Program-made: the position numbers and the translations under genes
The notes under the pieces: generated by a model
What the model was told of the DNA's origin: nothing
Databases searched by the model: none
The model's input: the letters and a program-made list of their open reading frames with translations, nothing else
NCBI GenBank assembly: GCA_020726505.1
Contig: JAHLEZ010000003.1
Location: 310,001 to 374,000 of the forward strand
Direction of reading: 5' to 3'
Length of the DNA: 64,000 nucleotides
Source of the DNA: Leptodontidium sp. MPI-SDFR-AT-0119
Lineage: Eukaryota > Ascomycota > Leotiomycetes > Helotiales > Leptodontidiaceae
Shown: piece after piece, positions 46,932 through 60,092 of the stretch
How positions within the stretch are numbered: the stretch's first letter is position 1
Layout: every line of letters begins with the position of its first letter

Positions 46932-47907
46932 TCAGTTTTTGATCATTGGAGTTTCAACAGGGAGTCTCTTCTCACCGGGCGGGACACAATCCAGAGCCTT
47001 GATTGTCATACTCTCAGGCCGGGCTAACATAAAAGAGGCAGAATTGGCAATTTCCCAGGCTACTAACGGCAAGTAGCCAGAGAACAAGTCATCTATCGCC
47101 TTTTGATCGTAGTTGACTCTCTGGAGATGGCAATGTGCGACGACGCAGCTAGGTCTCAGTACCATAACCCGTATATTTGTGCCAGAAGTCTCCGTTCTCA
47201 AACTGTTGCTGAAGGCCTCGATACAAGCTTTATTTGCGTGGTAGATGGCCTCGCCAGGGAAAGGTGGGCATTCAAGTGCGGTGACTGATGAGATGTTTAA
47301 GATTGACCCCTTCTCCTTGGGAATCATGCTGCGATTTAGTACGGAATGTGTTGTGTACATGAGTCCTGATATATTCGTGCCGTTCATCTGGTCGATGAGT
47401 TCGATTGGGAGCTCTCAAAATGTCGCTGGCGCACCAAATTCGAGACCAGCCTAAAGTCATCAGTTCAGCCCTTAGTTCATCCGCGGAGCAATGCTACTGA
47501 CATTGTTGACCAGAATGTCAATGGAGCCAAACTCCACCACTGCAGCCTCAACTGCTTTATCCACATCCTTGAAATTTTGGATATCAACTGCGAAAACCGC
47601 CACTTTTGCTGAGGGCGTCTTGGATAAGATTCTCTCTTTAAGTTTGTCCAACTTGTCCTGAAGACAAGATCCTGTCAGTAGTCTAGCATCAATCAAACAC
47701 TGGACGTGAAGGGACATACTTTGCTACGAGACATTAGGACTACGTTTGCTCCATCTTCAGCAAGACGCCTTGCGTTGGCTTCGCCAATGCCCATTGACGC
47801 TCCAGTCTATATGTGATGTCAGTACTGAGATGGCTCCAGGCACGCCCTAGAAAGAACACAAATCAGACACATACCATTATAGCTGTTTGGCCTTTGAGAG
47901 AAGACAT
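46932..47907 (-). CDS. Short-chain dehydrogenase/reductase; damaged or alternatively spliced fourth exon
   Basis: An NAD(P)-dependent oxidoreductase of the classical SDR type. Exons are 47875-47907, 47720-47806, 47502-47657 and a last exon ending at 46932. The glycine motif TGASMGIG is formed across the first intron. Next come DIQNF (cofactor region) and DILVNN. The active-site region is NISSVTALE..YHANK (Ser, YxxxK). After DILVNN the natural acceptor at 47452 yields the expected AGLEFGAPATF. That reading meets a TGA, and the downstream text (LIDQMNGTN) lies in another frame. A later acceptor (exon from 47414) restores an open frame and 252 aa, but deletes the conserved NNAG segment. The gene is therefore probably impaired, though a truncated-loop enzyme cannot be excluded. 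Confidence 0.72.
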
Positions 47908-48923
47908 GATAAAGAGATTACTGTGGACGTGAGCCCGAAGTATCGTCAAAAGAGTCAAACTAGTATTCGTTGTTTAATAATGAATATGTAAAACTAGCAA
48001 AAGGCTGGCCCTCATCTCATCCATGGTTCCTCTTCTGACCCCCAATCAATGCCGAACTAACTAACTACCACCAACTCGGCAGAGAGTATTTAAAACAGCC
48101 ACCTCCTCCACCTCCTCCACCTCCACCTCTCTCATCCTTCCTCACGTACACATTCCATACACATCAACCCCCCCCCTCTTCTCAACAAAAATATCCACTC
48201 CCCCATAACATACATATATATATACGTGGAGTAGGAGTCGCCAAGCGCCGCATAGACTATCATATAAGACTATTATGAAAAAAGCTCCTTTCTCATTTTT
48301 CAATTTGTATACCATTTTCCTTCCTCCCTCCCAGCTACCTCCCTTCCTTCCCACTTCCTCCCTACCCATCCCATGCCCATATTCCTACCCATTACATCCA
48401 ATATTCCTCCCTCCCCTCAGTCACACTTCCGAAGACCGATAGTCACACAACGTAACACATCGCGTATTATACACATCACTCACATATCATTCGCAAAAAA
48501 AAGGATCACCATCCATAACGCATCCATTCATATAATACAATACAACCCCACCCTCCACCCCTCACTCACCCATCCACCCCCCAAGTATCACAAAAGCTGC
48601 GTATTCATCCCACTCAGTCACCCACCCATCCATAAAAAAAATAAATCAGAATTCAGAATTCTAAAGCCCCAAACATGTCAAGGGGCAGCTTTTTGATGCA
48701 ATGTCATGCGCTGTGTCGGTTCCACTCAAAACTCCGCTCCACTCCACTCCACTCCTCCAACCAGAGGGGAAAACAAGACAAAAAGACCCAAGCAAGAACA
48801 AGCAAAATCAGCTCTACTAAAGTACACATCCCTCCATTACCCTCCCCATCCGAAGTAGAATATCACCTCCCTTCTCAAACAAGGTGAGAAAGAGAGAGAG
48901 TATCTTCTATTTCATAAGCTCAC
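47908..48923. other. Pyrimidine-rich intergenic region
   Basis: No gene recognised. It holds the SDR upstream region, a CCTCCTCCA microsatellite at 48098-48130, a TA repeat near 48210, and long C/T-rich, purine-poor stretches to 48880 that include the INO80 3' flank. Confidence 0.5.
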
Positions 48924-51900
48924 TCATCCACCCATATCAACATCCCCATCAGCCATAGCAAGTCTCTGCTTAGCAGTCTTCGCCTTCTTCGCGCTCTGCT
49001 TGCGAGGTTTCTTGCCCTTGGGACCAGCGGGTGTGCCATCAGCAGGGATAGGTGTAGCGGCGCCAGAAGGACGGTTAGACCCATCATCGAAGTGACCTTC
49101 GCCTGTTCATCTCGTTAGCATTTCCATCCAGCCACTCTTCAATCAGAACAGGGAGATGAGCTTACCTTCATGGTACAAATCCTCCAAACTGCCACTCGCC
49201 TCTACCTTGCGCTTCTTGCCTCTCTTCTTCGCCTTCTCGGGTGGCGCGCTAGCCTCTTGAGCTGCGAGTTCGGCTTCTTTACGCTCGATCTCGGCAGCTT
49301 CGTCATCGTCCACGAGCCACATGGCGATGTCCTTGGTGCGGTTCTCCTTGGATCTGGTGTTGAAATCGACACCGCCACCTGAGCCACCAGTCATGACTAC
49401 CTTTTGCACTTCTTCCTTCTGGAGCGCACGCTTACGGATACGTTCTTCGATCGTGCCACGAGTGATCATGCGATAGACGGTGACTTGGCGGGTCTGGCCG
49501 AGACGATGGGCTCGGTCCATAGCTTGAGAGTCGATTGTAGGGTTCCAATCAGAGTCGTAGAAGATGACAGTATCAGCACTAGTCAAGTTAATACCCAGAC
49601 CACCGGCACGAGTACTGAGCAGGAAGATGAAGATTTCGGGTCTTGTCTGGAAATCGTGAACAGTATCTCTTCTGTCTTCGAGTTTCGTTGAACCATCGAG
49701 ACGGCAGTACTTGTAATTGCGGTAGGTGAGGTACTCCTCCATAAGATCGATCATACGAGTCATTTGGAAGTAAAGAAGTACACGATGACCACCTTCCTTG
49801 AGCTTGAACAGCAACTCGTCGAGCTTGGCAAGTTTTCCAGAATCGGTGACGAAGCGACGCATTGAAGGAACGCGGATGTTGGTGAAACGCTGCTTCTCCG
49901 ATGTTGGAGCAGGTAGCATCTTGGTAGTTGGCCAGAACGGAATAGGGATCTTGGAAGTGATCAAGGCCTTCTCTTCGACAGGTGACGGTCCGTAGAGAGC
50001 GCGACGGACTGGGACGTTGAAGAGTACATTCTCCTTCTCAATCACAGCACCACGACTAGCACAGAAGACCTCAATCGGTGGAGCAGTGACTGCTGGTCGA
50101 CCGCATTGTTCAACTCGGCTCAGACCAGAATCAGCAAAGACATCTTTGGCGACATTGAACAGCTTGTTGAGATAGCCTTCATGAGTGACCTCAGCCAATG
50201 GTTTCCGATCATTTCGTTCGACGATTTGAAGCATTGCTTGAGCTGGCGTGAAGTTTTTCTCCTCTTCCTCATCATAGACGATAGTCATGGGAGCAAGTCG
50301 GCGTGGCTTCTTCGCAAGATCAACAGCCCGAGAGAAGATGTCCTTCCGAGAAGCATTGGAAGCCTCCTCGACAGAAGAATCCGCAAATCGCAAAAATGAG
50401 AATGCGTCGCTGCCCTTCGAAGCATCACGGATATGCTCAGGTGTGAACACATTCATCAACTGATCCAGATATCTGCCTTTGAATCCAGCTTTGTCGTTGT
50501 CCAGTCCCGGCATATCCAGTCGACCGCCTTGACGCCAAACCAATCGGGGGAGTTCGTATTCGATCATATTTCGGCTCGAATAGGCAACATTGATCAGAGG
50601 ACCTTCACGCATGAACGAAGCAGTCTCGGCGAAGTGACCAAATGAGAATGGGGAAGTTGTCTCGGCGCGCTGGAACAAATCAGGATGATTGCAGACCTTT
50701 CGGAACTGCATGACCAAATTCATCAGAGTACCAGTGTCGTTGTCGTCACCCATTGTAGCCTTCTCAATCAGGTCCATGATACTGATTTGATTTCGAAGAT
50801 TGCCATAGTATGCTCGTTGACGATACGTGAGGTCGCAGAAGATATCGAGCTCAATCTTGTCACCCAACTCCTTCTGTACGTGCTTCTTCACACGACGAAG
50901 CATGAAAGGCTTCAAGATCATGTGCAAACGCTTCAGTTGATCCTCGTTGAGCTTCGTGTTGCTTTGAGCGTGACTTTCGATATCCTTGGAGAACCATTCG
51001 CTGAACTCGTCGTGAGAGTCAAACAAACTAGGCATAATGAAATGTAGCAGAGCCCATAATTCTTGCATGTTGTTCTGGATTGGCGTACCGGTGAGGAGGA
51101 GTCGATTTCTGCAGTGGAAACCAAGCAGACTCTTCCATCTCGAACTGGAAGAACTCTTGATGGCTTGAGCTTCATCCAAGATCATGTACTGCCATTTCAT
51201 CTTTTGGAAATAGGCGACGTCAGACACGACCAACTGATACGAAGTGATGAGAACATGGAATGGAGCATCCTGCGTGTATGTGATATGCTTGCGATCCCAG
51301 AATTTCCGAAGAACCTTTCTGTCGGCCGCTGTACCCCAATATGGAAGGACCTTGAGCGTAGGAACGAACTTGGTGATTTCTTGCTGCCAGTTGTGAAGTG
51401 TAGAAGCTGGTGCGACGACTAGGAACGGACCCCAGATACCATGCTTCTCAGCAAGATACGCCATGACAGAGATCGACTGTACAGTCTTTCCAAGACCCAT
51501 CTCATCTGCCAAGATACCATTGATACCCTGTTCGTAGAGATTGACGAGCCAGTTGAGACCCTTGAGTTGGTACTCCTTGAGTTGAGCATTAAGCATCTTC
51601 GGTTGCTCGATATCGACATCGCCCATTCCAGCAGGATTTTGGAAGTTCATTTCCCCCTCCTCATCCATTGCAGGGCCATCCTCCGGCTTATTGAATGCTC
51701 GAGCCTTGTTCTGGGCTTCCTGAATGGCATTCTGAGCGTTAGCCATAGCAGCAGCCTTGAGAACTGAATCATCTTCAGCATCAAAGTCCAAATCCTCGAA
51801 ATTCGTGACCTTGGGAGCAGCTGTAGTGCCATCATGATCGGGTACATCGACCTTGGGAGCATTCGGGTCCTTGTCGGTCGGGGCAACATCAGGATGATCA

Positions 51901-54267
51901 GTTGAACGCTCAACCTCATCAGTCTTGATCTTCTTTCCAATGAAATGAGAGTACAGCTCAGTCTGCGAGATCAAGAAGTTGAGCTTCCTCTTCTGTCTGT
52001 TGGCTTCTCGATCAGCTTCTGCCTTCTTTGCATTCTCAATCTCGGCTCTCTCAGCTGCTCGGCGAAGGTCGCGTTCTTCTCGCTCATTGCGCTTCCAGAA
52101 GGACATCATCTCACGCATGACACGCTTTGCTCGGGCCTGAAGATCCTTGGTACCCTTGTTCGTACGTAGTTGCCATCGTTTTGCTTCCTTCGATGCCAAT
52201 ATTGCCGTCTTCTTCAAGTTCGATGCTCGTACAGCGTAGGATTCTACTGCAACCTTGTACGTCTTGTTCACATCCTTGCGTGCCAGGTCGCGCCAGATCT
52301 GATCATAAATCTGGTTATATCCCTTGGAAACATAAGGCTCGAATGGTGCCGGGGACTCCTCTTTGACTTCCTTTTGCTCTTTGGAGTGGAACTTGATTCT
52401 GATCTTCGTTGGTTCTTCTCTGATGGTGGGAAGTGGTGCCAGTTCCTCGCCAGCATCGATTGCAGCTTGAGCGGCCTCTGCCGAGTCCTTCTCTGCCTGC
52501 TTTTGCTCTTTGGACTTTCGTAATCTCGCACCTCCCCGCTTCGACTTGGGTTTCGCAGGTTCGTCTGCAGCTGTAAAGGTAGACATCACACCACCCAGTA
52601 GATTTGGCTCCAGTGGGGATACTGCCCGAAGGTCTGATCCCTTGTCGCCACGAGCCAGTATCGCCTTCGTCTGCAGGGCCTTCTTCTCTGCTCGTTGTGC
52701 CTCCTTGATGAACTTCTGTCGCTCGTTTTCATCCTCCGCAGCCTGGGCTTTGGCTATAAGGATCTCCTTTTGCTCGATATTCGTGGCTACTGTCTTTTCA
52801 CGACGACGCTTCCGCTGCATATCCTTCTTCCGCTCCTTCTCCGCCTGAACCTCCTTCTCTTGTACTGATGTGACGGCCGCAAAGGCGTGCTTTTCTCTAT
52901 ACCGCTGCTCGCCGTAATCTGCGTGCCGACCGATCTTTCCACTCATCTTGTCACCAAAAGCAGTCCTACGCTGCTTAGTTTTGGACATCTCGACGCCTTC
53001 AATATCGAGCTTGCGCTTCACAATGTGTATTTTGAACATAACCCGCTCATGCTCGATATCCGCCTCCATCATATCATCATCTTCGGCCTCGATCTTCGCC
53101 ATCACGGCCTGGATCTCCTTTTCTTGCTCCTTTGTCATCGGCTTCGTCTTGGGAGATGCCTTCTTTGGTTCTCCGTTTGCTTTCCGCTTCGCCGGAACTC
53201 GTGATACGGGTGTTGGGGCAGGGGCAGTGGATGAATGGCGAGAGCTGTCTCTTGATATGGGCGTGGCTGCGGCAGGTTCGGCGAGATGTCGTGATGGCTT
53301 TCGCGTCAATTTAAGTACGGTAGGAGGGGGAGTTGATTTGGGAGAGGGATCGGCGTTGGAGAGGATGCTCGAAAAGGCCATGGGGTCTGCTGGACGACTG
53401 GGAGTCTGGTGAAGATGATTAGTTTGCATTGTAGAGTTTAGGGAATCAAATTCACGTACCGTTGCGACCGGTGGCGGCTCATGTACCGGAGTACCCATCA
53501 CGACCCCATTATGGCGCATGGTAGGTGAAGCCATCGAGGCCATCCTAGGTGATTGTGTTATTGAAGACCGACGAGGATGAGCATGTGAGACGGGCGATCG
53601 AGGAGGATATGATGGCGCGGCAGGAGAGGTGTATGTCCCGTTGTAGTATGTCGATGGCTCGATCGAGGAGGATGGATACGCGTAGGGGGGTTGTTCTCGA
53701 GTCTGAGATTAAAAAAAAAATGACGTTAGCAATTGAGGTAAAGATCTCTAACCGTAGCGGCGGCACCTTATTCACTGCAACCTGTGAATGCGACTGCGAA
53801 ATGCGTACCTGGGGAGTTTGTGCCTGGCCTTCCTTCCACGCAGCACTTTCTGATGGTCTCCTCTCGCTGGAGTCAGATGTTGGATCGTAATAATTGCTTG
53901 TTGGTTTGTCTCGGGGCGGAGCAGGCTGGTAGTCCCTTTCCCTTTCTCGCTCCCTTTCTCTCTCCCTCTCCCTGTCGCTTTGATAGGACGAAGGGGTCGT
54001 CAAAGCTCTGGGTGAAGCTGGCGGGCCGGGAATGTGAGATGCTGCCCCAGCTGTCAAGGGCGCGGCGGGCGTCGGCGTGGGAGGATGGTACGGGCTGTTG
54101 AATTGATGGTGAGGAGGTTTCGGGGGTGAGTAGGGGCTGGTGGCATTGAATCCGGGCTTGGTTGGAGACGGGGCGCTGTAGCTGCTGCTGGTGTTGTTGT
54201 TTCGACTCCCGCTCCCATTGATATTCAACTCGCCTTCTCGTCTTGCGCCTTCCTCGTGTCGATACAT
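48924..54267 (-). CDS. ino80: INO80 chromatin-remodelling ATPase
   Basis: Catalytic subunit of the INO80 complex, which slides nucleosomes and exchanges H2A.Z in transcription, replication and repair. Minus-strand exons are 53809-54267, 53460-53702, 49166-53405 and 48924-49102, giving 1,706 aa. The N-terminus is disordered, with an RERERERER tract and Pro/Ser-rich text. A basic DBINO region precedes the SNF2 core. Walker A is DEMGLGKT (about residue 872) and the DEAQ box is at about 977. The C-lobe contains [20 protein letters not shown] and [11 protein letters not shown] (about 1500-1530). A long insert between the lobes is typical of INO80. The 54-nt intron 53406-53459 has no stop. The last exon adds a basic tail ending DGDVDMGG. 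Frame is intact throughout 5 kb. Confidence 0.95.
53406..53459 (-). other. 54-nt stop-free intron in INO80
   Basis: Minus-strand donor GTACGT and acceptor CACCAG; 54 nt, no stop, multiple of three. Splicing joins PPVAT to TPSRPADPM. Retention would add 18 residues. I favour an intron because of its good ends and an inserted sequence unlike its surroundings. Confidence 0.65.
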
Positions 54268-56412
54268 CACAGCCTTCGCGAGCGAACCTTTATCAATCAA
54301 CTGGGCTGTACTGGCGCTCCATAGATAGACAGGTAGATGCTCTTTTTTTTTCTTCTTCTCTGATGCTGGCAGATGTCGGGGATGGGCGATGGGCAGGGAT
54401 TGCAGAGAATAGAATTACAAATGAAGCATTACGAGCGACGACTAAGAGCTGGCAGAAGTGTGTCTGGGCTGGGTTGGGTGGCTGTTGATGAAAAGATTGA
54501 TTGATTGATTGTTGGCGGGTGGAATGAAGTCTGTTCTGGGGGAGAGAAGAAGATAGGCAGAGAGGATTGGAGAGATGGAAAGCCAGGCAGGTGGTGGAGA
54601 GGGAAGAGGGATGGATGGATTCCTCTAAGTGTTGGATGGCTGGCTGGCTGGATGGTTGGATAGGTGGATGGATCGATGCAATGCGAAGCTTGGTGGTGGT
54701 TTGAATCAGCTCGCCTACAAATGAATGGATCGATGCGCGTGTGAGGGAAGAAGAAAAGTGAGGCAAGCGTGTGAGTGAATGCAAGTGAAGAGTGAGTGTG
54801 AGTATGAGTGAGCGTATGCGCGGATCGGAGAACTGTGCTTGGTGGTTGTCAGAGGAGAGGAGCGGACTAAAAGTATCACGGTCACGGCTCCCGCTCTGGT
54901 TTGGTGTGGTGTGGTGTGGTGTGCTTGCTGGAAGCTGGAAACTGCTGAATGTATGGGTACTTTGAGATGAAATGTTGGAGATGTCGCGACTTTTGACGCG
55001 GCGGCGGAGACAAGGATATATCTATTAATCAGTCGAGATGCGATGGATGAGTAGGGAGATAATCATTGTAGTAGGAGGCTGTTGATAATTAATTGTGAGT
55101 AGTGAGGGCTTTCATCATCTGTTGCTTTTTGCTTTGCCGAACACAGCGCGCGATTGCCTTCCTCCGCCCCATCTCATTCATGGTTTTCCCTCTCCCTCTC
55201 CGTCACCCTCTCCACGCATCTCAAGATTACCTGGGCGAGAGGTAGCGAGAGGTATGACGATAAGTTGCTTGCGGCTATTGGCTGTGCGCCTAGCCCCTGC
55301 ATACGCCCACTTAGCAGGCTGGTAGGATAGGATAGGAGTAAGCAAGCTGTCCGGTATTCGAGGGACTGCATTTCTTTCTATTTCTATTCTACTGCACCGC
55401 ATGTGCTGCTTTACAATAGTGTGTGTGCCTTGGATATACGCATCGTTGGCAGTTCTTATTGGAGTGTGACATAGAGACATTTCTTGCCTTCATTGTTCAC
55501 CGGCTTTTCCCTCCCTTCCCTTCCCACACACATGGGAACATGGGAGCGGAACAGAGTGGACCGGATCCAGGAAGCGAGACGAGGATGTGTGGTTTGCATC
55601 CATTGGAACCTGGGAAGAGACAAGGATTCAAAAAGGCTAGACCAGATATGGTCTGGGGTTTGAAAAGTGCCAATATTCGGACTTATGAGCCGGGGAAGGA
55701 AGAGGAAGGAGGACCTGGAGTTGAGAGGATCTTGTAAAGTGTTTGTTGGTCGCCCTGCTGATTCAATACATAAACGAGATCTGGTCTCTACAATACTGAC
55801 TTGCCTTGATGTTGGTATCTATTTGCCGAGCTTCCCTCCCATCTTGAATCTTTTGTTATGGCGGGGGACGGATCTTGGGAGATGTTCGAAACAAGACGTG
55901 GTCAGAACTCGAAACGATCGCCCCCCAGCTTTCTTACTTCCTCTGATTAGTACATCCGTACGAACATCGCTTCGCCCAAAATAATTTTCAGCAAAAGGCC
56001 GGCTACTCTTTTGTCGAGCTTCTGCTGAAATTTTTTTTTTTTTTTGGTGGTTTTCACTTTCCTCCTACCTTGGCACTTCTACGTTCAAAAAAGTCAAAAG
56101 TTGGCATCACGAGATACAACACATCACCCAAACGAAAACGGACACATCATCACTCCCCAGTCCAGTAACAAGTCAATTCAACGATGATAAATTTGACAGT
56201 ACGCCTCTAAAGCACAGCATTCTATCCCCGCCATCGGCGTATAAGCGTATCCAGCCCTCGTGTATTGCAGTCGGTAGTAATGCTTCTCTCCCATATTAAT
56301 GAGAAACCTAGCATCTAAATCTACCTACACAGAGCCGAGCTATATGACGGTCCCCGAAATGCAGCAGCAGCATCAACTTTTTGTTTGGCCTTCCCGAGAC
56401 GAAAACACCAAT
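54268..56412. other. Intergenic region with simple repeats
   Basis: INO80 upstream region and Arb1 3' flank. It contains GATT and GGCT/GGAT tandem patches at 54480-54670, GTGTG(G) repeats near 54902-54922, pyrimidine runs near 55190, and a T run at about 56030-56045. Short frames such as 55423-55737 have no domain support. Confidence 0.5.
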
Positions 56413-58419
56413 CTAGACGGCACCTGCTGCCATCATCTTCTTTCTCAAGTGGTTCTTGTACTCTCCAATGCTTCCAGGCCATTTGCGGATGGTCTGGTTC
56501 TCACACACCATGATGTCCTTGGCAATCTTGTCGAGTAATCTATAATTGTTAGTGACTGTGTTCAATGTTTGGCGACGTGGAAAGGCTTACCTGAAATCGT
56601 GAGAAACAACAACAACACCACCAGTGAAAGCATTGATAGCATCCGCCAAACTGTCAATAGTAGGAATATCGAGACCGTTGGTAGGCTCATCCAACAAGAG
56701 CATATTTGGTCCGTCAATAGCCAAGAGAGCAAACACAATTCTGGACTTCTGTCCCTCGGACAAGGTACCCATCAAGGCGGTTTGAGACTCACCACTGAGA
56801 CCGTATTTTCCGAGTTGTTGTCTCCAGTATTGGTAATCTTGGGACTTGTCGGCATACTTGTCGCGGACGAAATCGAGAGCAGATTTGGTGAGATCTAACT
56901 GTTCGGAGGAATGTTGACTGTAGACACCCATCTTCAAGTGAGTGTGGCGGGAAACAACACCACCAGTAGGGGAGAGCTTTCCGGTCATGAGTCGGAGGAG
57001 GGTAGACTTTCCAACACCGTTGGGTCCGACCAAGGCTGTTCTCGAGTCCATATCCACACCGAGATCGAGATTCTTGTAGAGATCATCCTTAGCATTACCA
57101 GAGTATGAGAAGGTAACGTCGTCGAAAGAAAGAACTGGGGGAGGGAGCTTCTCGACATCGGCGAAGCGGAAAGTGAAAACACGATCCTCCTCGACCTTCT
57201 GGATAAGACCGTCTGCCTCCATCTTGTCCAAAATCTTTTGTCGGGACTTGGCTTGTCTGACCAAATTGGCGTAGGTACCAGCGGAAGCAATGAACTTCTT
57301 GATGTGGACAATTTCGTCTTGTTGCTTGGTGTATGCCTTCATCTGGTTGACTTCCTGCTCGGATCGGGTCTTCGAGTAAGAATCGTAGTTGCCACCATAG
57401 TAGATGAGTTGCTTTTGACGCATGTCAATCATGTTGGTGCAGACACCGTTGAGGAAATCCATAGAGTGAGAAACGAGGACGAGAGTTCGGTCCCATTTCT
57501 TCAGGTATTCTTCCAACCACACGCAGGCCTCCAAATCCAAATGTGCTGTGGGGTCATCGAGGAGGAGGAGAGAAGGCTTGACGAAAAGAGCCTTGGCCAA
57601 CGCCACTCGCATACGCCATCCACCAGACATATCCTTCGTCTTCTTCTTGATGGTGACCTTGTTGAATCCAAGACCGGTGAGAATCTGCGAGGCGCGGGTA
57701 GCAAAGGTAGAGGGGTCCATGGTTTCCATGCGCTGGTATGGTTAGTAAAAATAAAATTCTTGGTGGGGTAAACTGCCTACCTCGTAAAGGTCCATGAGAA
57801 GGGGTGATTCTGGTCCATCATCTTCCAAGATCTGCTCAGCTAATTTATCAAGTCTCTCCATCTCATTCTCGGCCTCTTTGACGACCCACTCGAGGGCACC
57901 AAGTTCACTTGGCGGTGCACCCTCGTTGAGCAGATAGATATCGACGTGGTCGGGCACAGGGTATTCGCGCTTATCGATAGCCTTGAGGAGAGTAGACTTT
58001 CCGCAACCGTTCTCACCAAGAAGACCATATCGGCGACCGTATGTAAGTTCCATAGTGGTATCGGTAAGGAGGACACGACCGTGGAAAACGAGGGAGACGG
58101 AAGTGATCTTGACATCTCTGCTCTGCTTCAGCGAGCTGAGAACACCGGTTGTAACACGATCAGAGAGACCGTGCTTGTCCATCTGGGCTGCCAGTCTCTT
58201 GACCTCGTCCATCTTCTTTCCGGAAGTGGCAGGCTGGTCGTCATCGGGGACAGGATTTCCCTCATCATCGAGAAGGGGTGGGGTCTCGTCACCAGCGACA
58301 GAGGAGGCGCCTGAAGCAGTCTTTGACCCCGCCTTGGAGCGGCTGGCCACTGTCTTCTTGGCTGGCTTTCCCTCTGCAGCCCTCTTGGCGTCACGGGCGG
58401 CTTTGGATGCTGAAACCAT
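56413..58419 (-). CDS. arb1: ABC-F ATPase Arb1 (ribosome biogenesis)
   Basis: A soluble twin-ATPase of the ABCF2 type. In yeast Arb1 is needed for 40S and 60S subunit assembly and export. Minus-strand exons are 57781-58419, 56591-57732 and 56413-56539, coding for 635 aa. Introns are 48 and 51 nt. The N-terminus is basic and Ala/Lys-rich. The first cassette has Walker [10 protein letters not shown], signature DMSGGWRMR and Walker [13 protein letters not shown], in the family's DDPTAHLD form. The ABC-F linker follows. The second cassette has GPNGVGKST, signature LSEGQKS and [11 protein letters not shown]. It ends [12 protein letters not shown]. No transmembrane segment is present. All catalytic motifs are intact. 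Confidence 0.95.
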
Positions 58420-59376
58420 GATGTCGAGTTTTGAGGGATGTAGATGAGTGGGAGGAAGTTGTGGTTGTGGTTGTGGTTGGGAGGGTTTCGAGATTTTGTT
58501 AGGTTATCGGGGAATGATGGAGGGGTTTTTGTAGTGGGGCTAGGATAACCGCTAGCGGCCTAACAACGTGAATTGTTTGATTGGCTGTTGGAGGAGGGTG
58601 GCAACATACAGACGTATCAAGGTGAAATTGTCTCGGATTGCAGGTAAATATTTGACCTTGTAAGAGAATAATTTACCAGGTAAATGGGCTCGGTACAAGA
58701 CCCGTGAATTTTCAAACAGATTTTTTTGCTGATGAGAAACAAGGCTCTCGCCTAATCGGCCACTTGCTGAGCCACGCCACGCCACTCAGCCACTCTGATG
58801 TAATGGGTCACATGATTTACCGCTAATGACTCGAGCTGGTACGGAAGGTACCAAGTAGGTAAGTTTCCAGGTCTAGATGTGTTTTGACTTCTCCTCTCAC
58901 ATCGGGTGTTGGTTCCTTTGTATATCGCGAGAAAGTACTGTGGCTACAGTACAGGTGGACTCCTTTTTTCTTCTTATTATTTATAATTCATTATCGTTCT
59001 GTTCCTCGGCTTAACTAACCCACAGGGGCTCTTTTTCTTCCCTGCTTCTCAATCAAACCACTGTCTGCAAGTGGCACGAATTGAAGTATCGCTCCGATGG
59101 CTCTGAAAGATCTCCAAACCAGAGGCTCTCATTTAGTGCTAGCTTATTCCTACTTTCTTCCTACCATGCAACTGCTTTGTTTTCTTTTGGAGTTCTATAA
59201 AACCCATGTCGAATCCCCCAAATCAGGCTACCACATTCTGTACCTCGTTTAAAACAGCTTCTATCTCAATGACCTCTCTTCCCAAGTCCAAATCAAAACT
59301 TTCTATTAAATTCAATCCTCGTCCCTTGTCTTACTCGTAGAACTCTTGCGACAACCTATTCCTTTCCTTGGACACA
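58420..59376. other. Divergent promoter region between Arb1 and a small membrane protein gene
   Basis: No gene recognised. It contains GTTGTGGTT repeats at 58455-58480 in the Arb1 leader and ACGCCACGCCACTC near 58775. A CTCTTCCC-type pyrimidine tract precedes the start at 59377. Confidence 0.5.
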
Positions 59377-60092
59377 ATGCCGCGTTCAGTAGGCCAGCAT
59401 ATGGCCCGGTCCATCGGCCTTTTCCAGGGGCTGGTTGCCCTCCCAGCACTCTTCATCCTCGGAGAATGGGCTTTGATATCTCTCTTCGAAACCAATATCC
59501 CCATCTACGATTTCATGTAAGCCTTTTCTCTTCAAACATCTTCATCTCTCACCTTCCCTTCTCTCTTCCTTTCTAAACACACACAAATACCCAACAAGAC
59601 CCCACTCCCCCTCCCTTCCAAACTAACCCCAACCAGCACCTCAACATTCAACTCCATCTTCGCAGCCGGTATACTATTCGTCCTAGTAGTTCAACACAAC
59701 ATCACCCCCTCACCGGCCATAATTCTCTACTTCGAGGTCGCTAAATCAGGCCTCGCTACCGCGGTTTGGTTGTGGTTGCTACTTGACAGTATCTTTGGTC
59801 CGAATCGTTCGTACCAGCGGCCGCCAAGAGGACCGAGGATTGCGAGGGCGGGGATTAGTGTTATCGTTCTTTTGTGAGTTAAGATATCGATTTTGTCGTG
59901 GGGGTGGGAATGGTTTAATGGACGACGTGAACTAACAAGAGAGTTCGTGGTAGGATTTTGTTTTATCCTACGTTGGTATATGCGAAGATGGAGGAGAAGC
60001 GATCGAGAGCCATCGAGGTAGATACCGAGGCCGATCAGGTGCAGACTCAGGCTGAAGAAGACCGAGGGGAACGAGAGCCGTTGCTAGGATGA
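59377..60092 (+). CDS. Small four-TM membrane protein, unknown function
   Basis: Exons are 59377-59516, 59637-59873 and 59954-60092, giving 171 aa. Joins keep frame with donors GTAAGC and GTGAGT. Four hydrophobic stretches are visible: GLFQGLVALPALFILGEWAL, SIFAAGILFVLVV, GLATAVWLWLLLDSIF and AGISVIVLLILFYPTLVYA. A basic loop (NRSYQRPPRGPR) lies between the third and fourth. The C-terminus is acidic and hydrophilic (DTEADQVQTQAEEDRGERE). This layout resembles small fungal four-helix membrane proteins, but I cannot name the family. Confidence 0.75.

Noticed and set aside
55423..55737. 104-codon plus-strand frame
   Set aside because: No domain, two overlapping alternatives, simple Gly/Glu/Arg composition.
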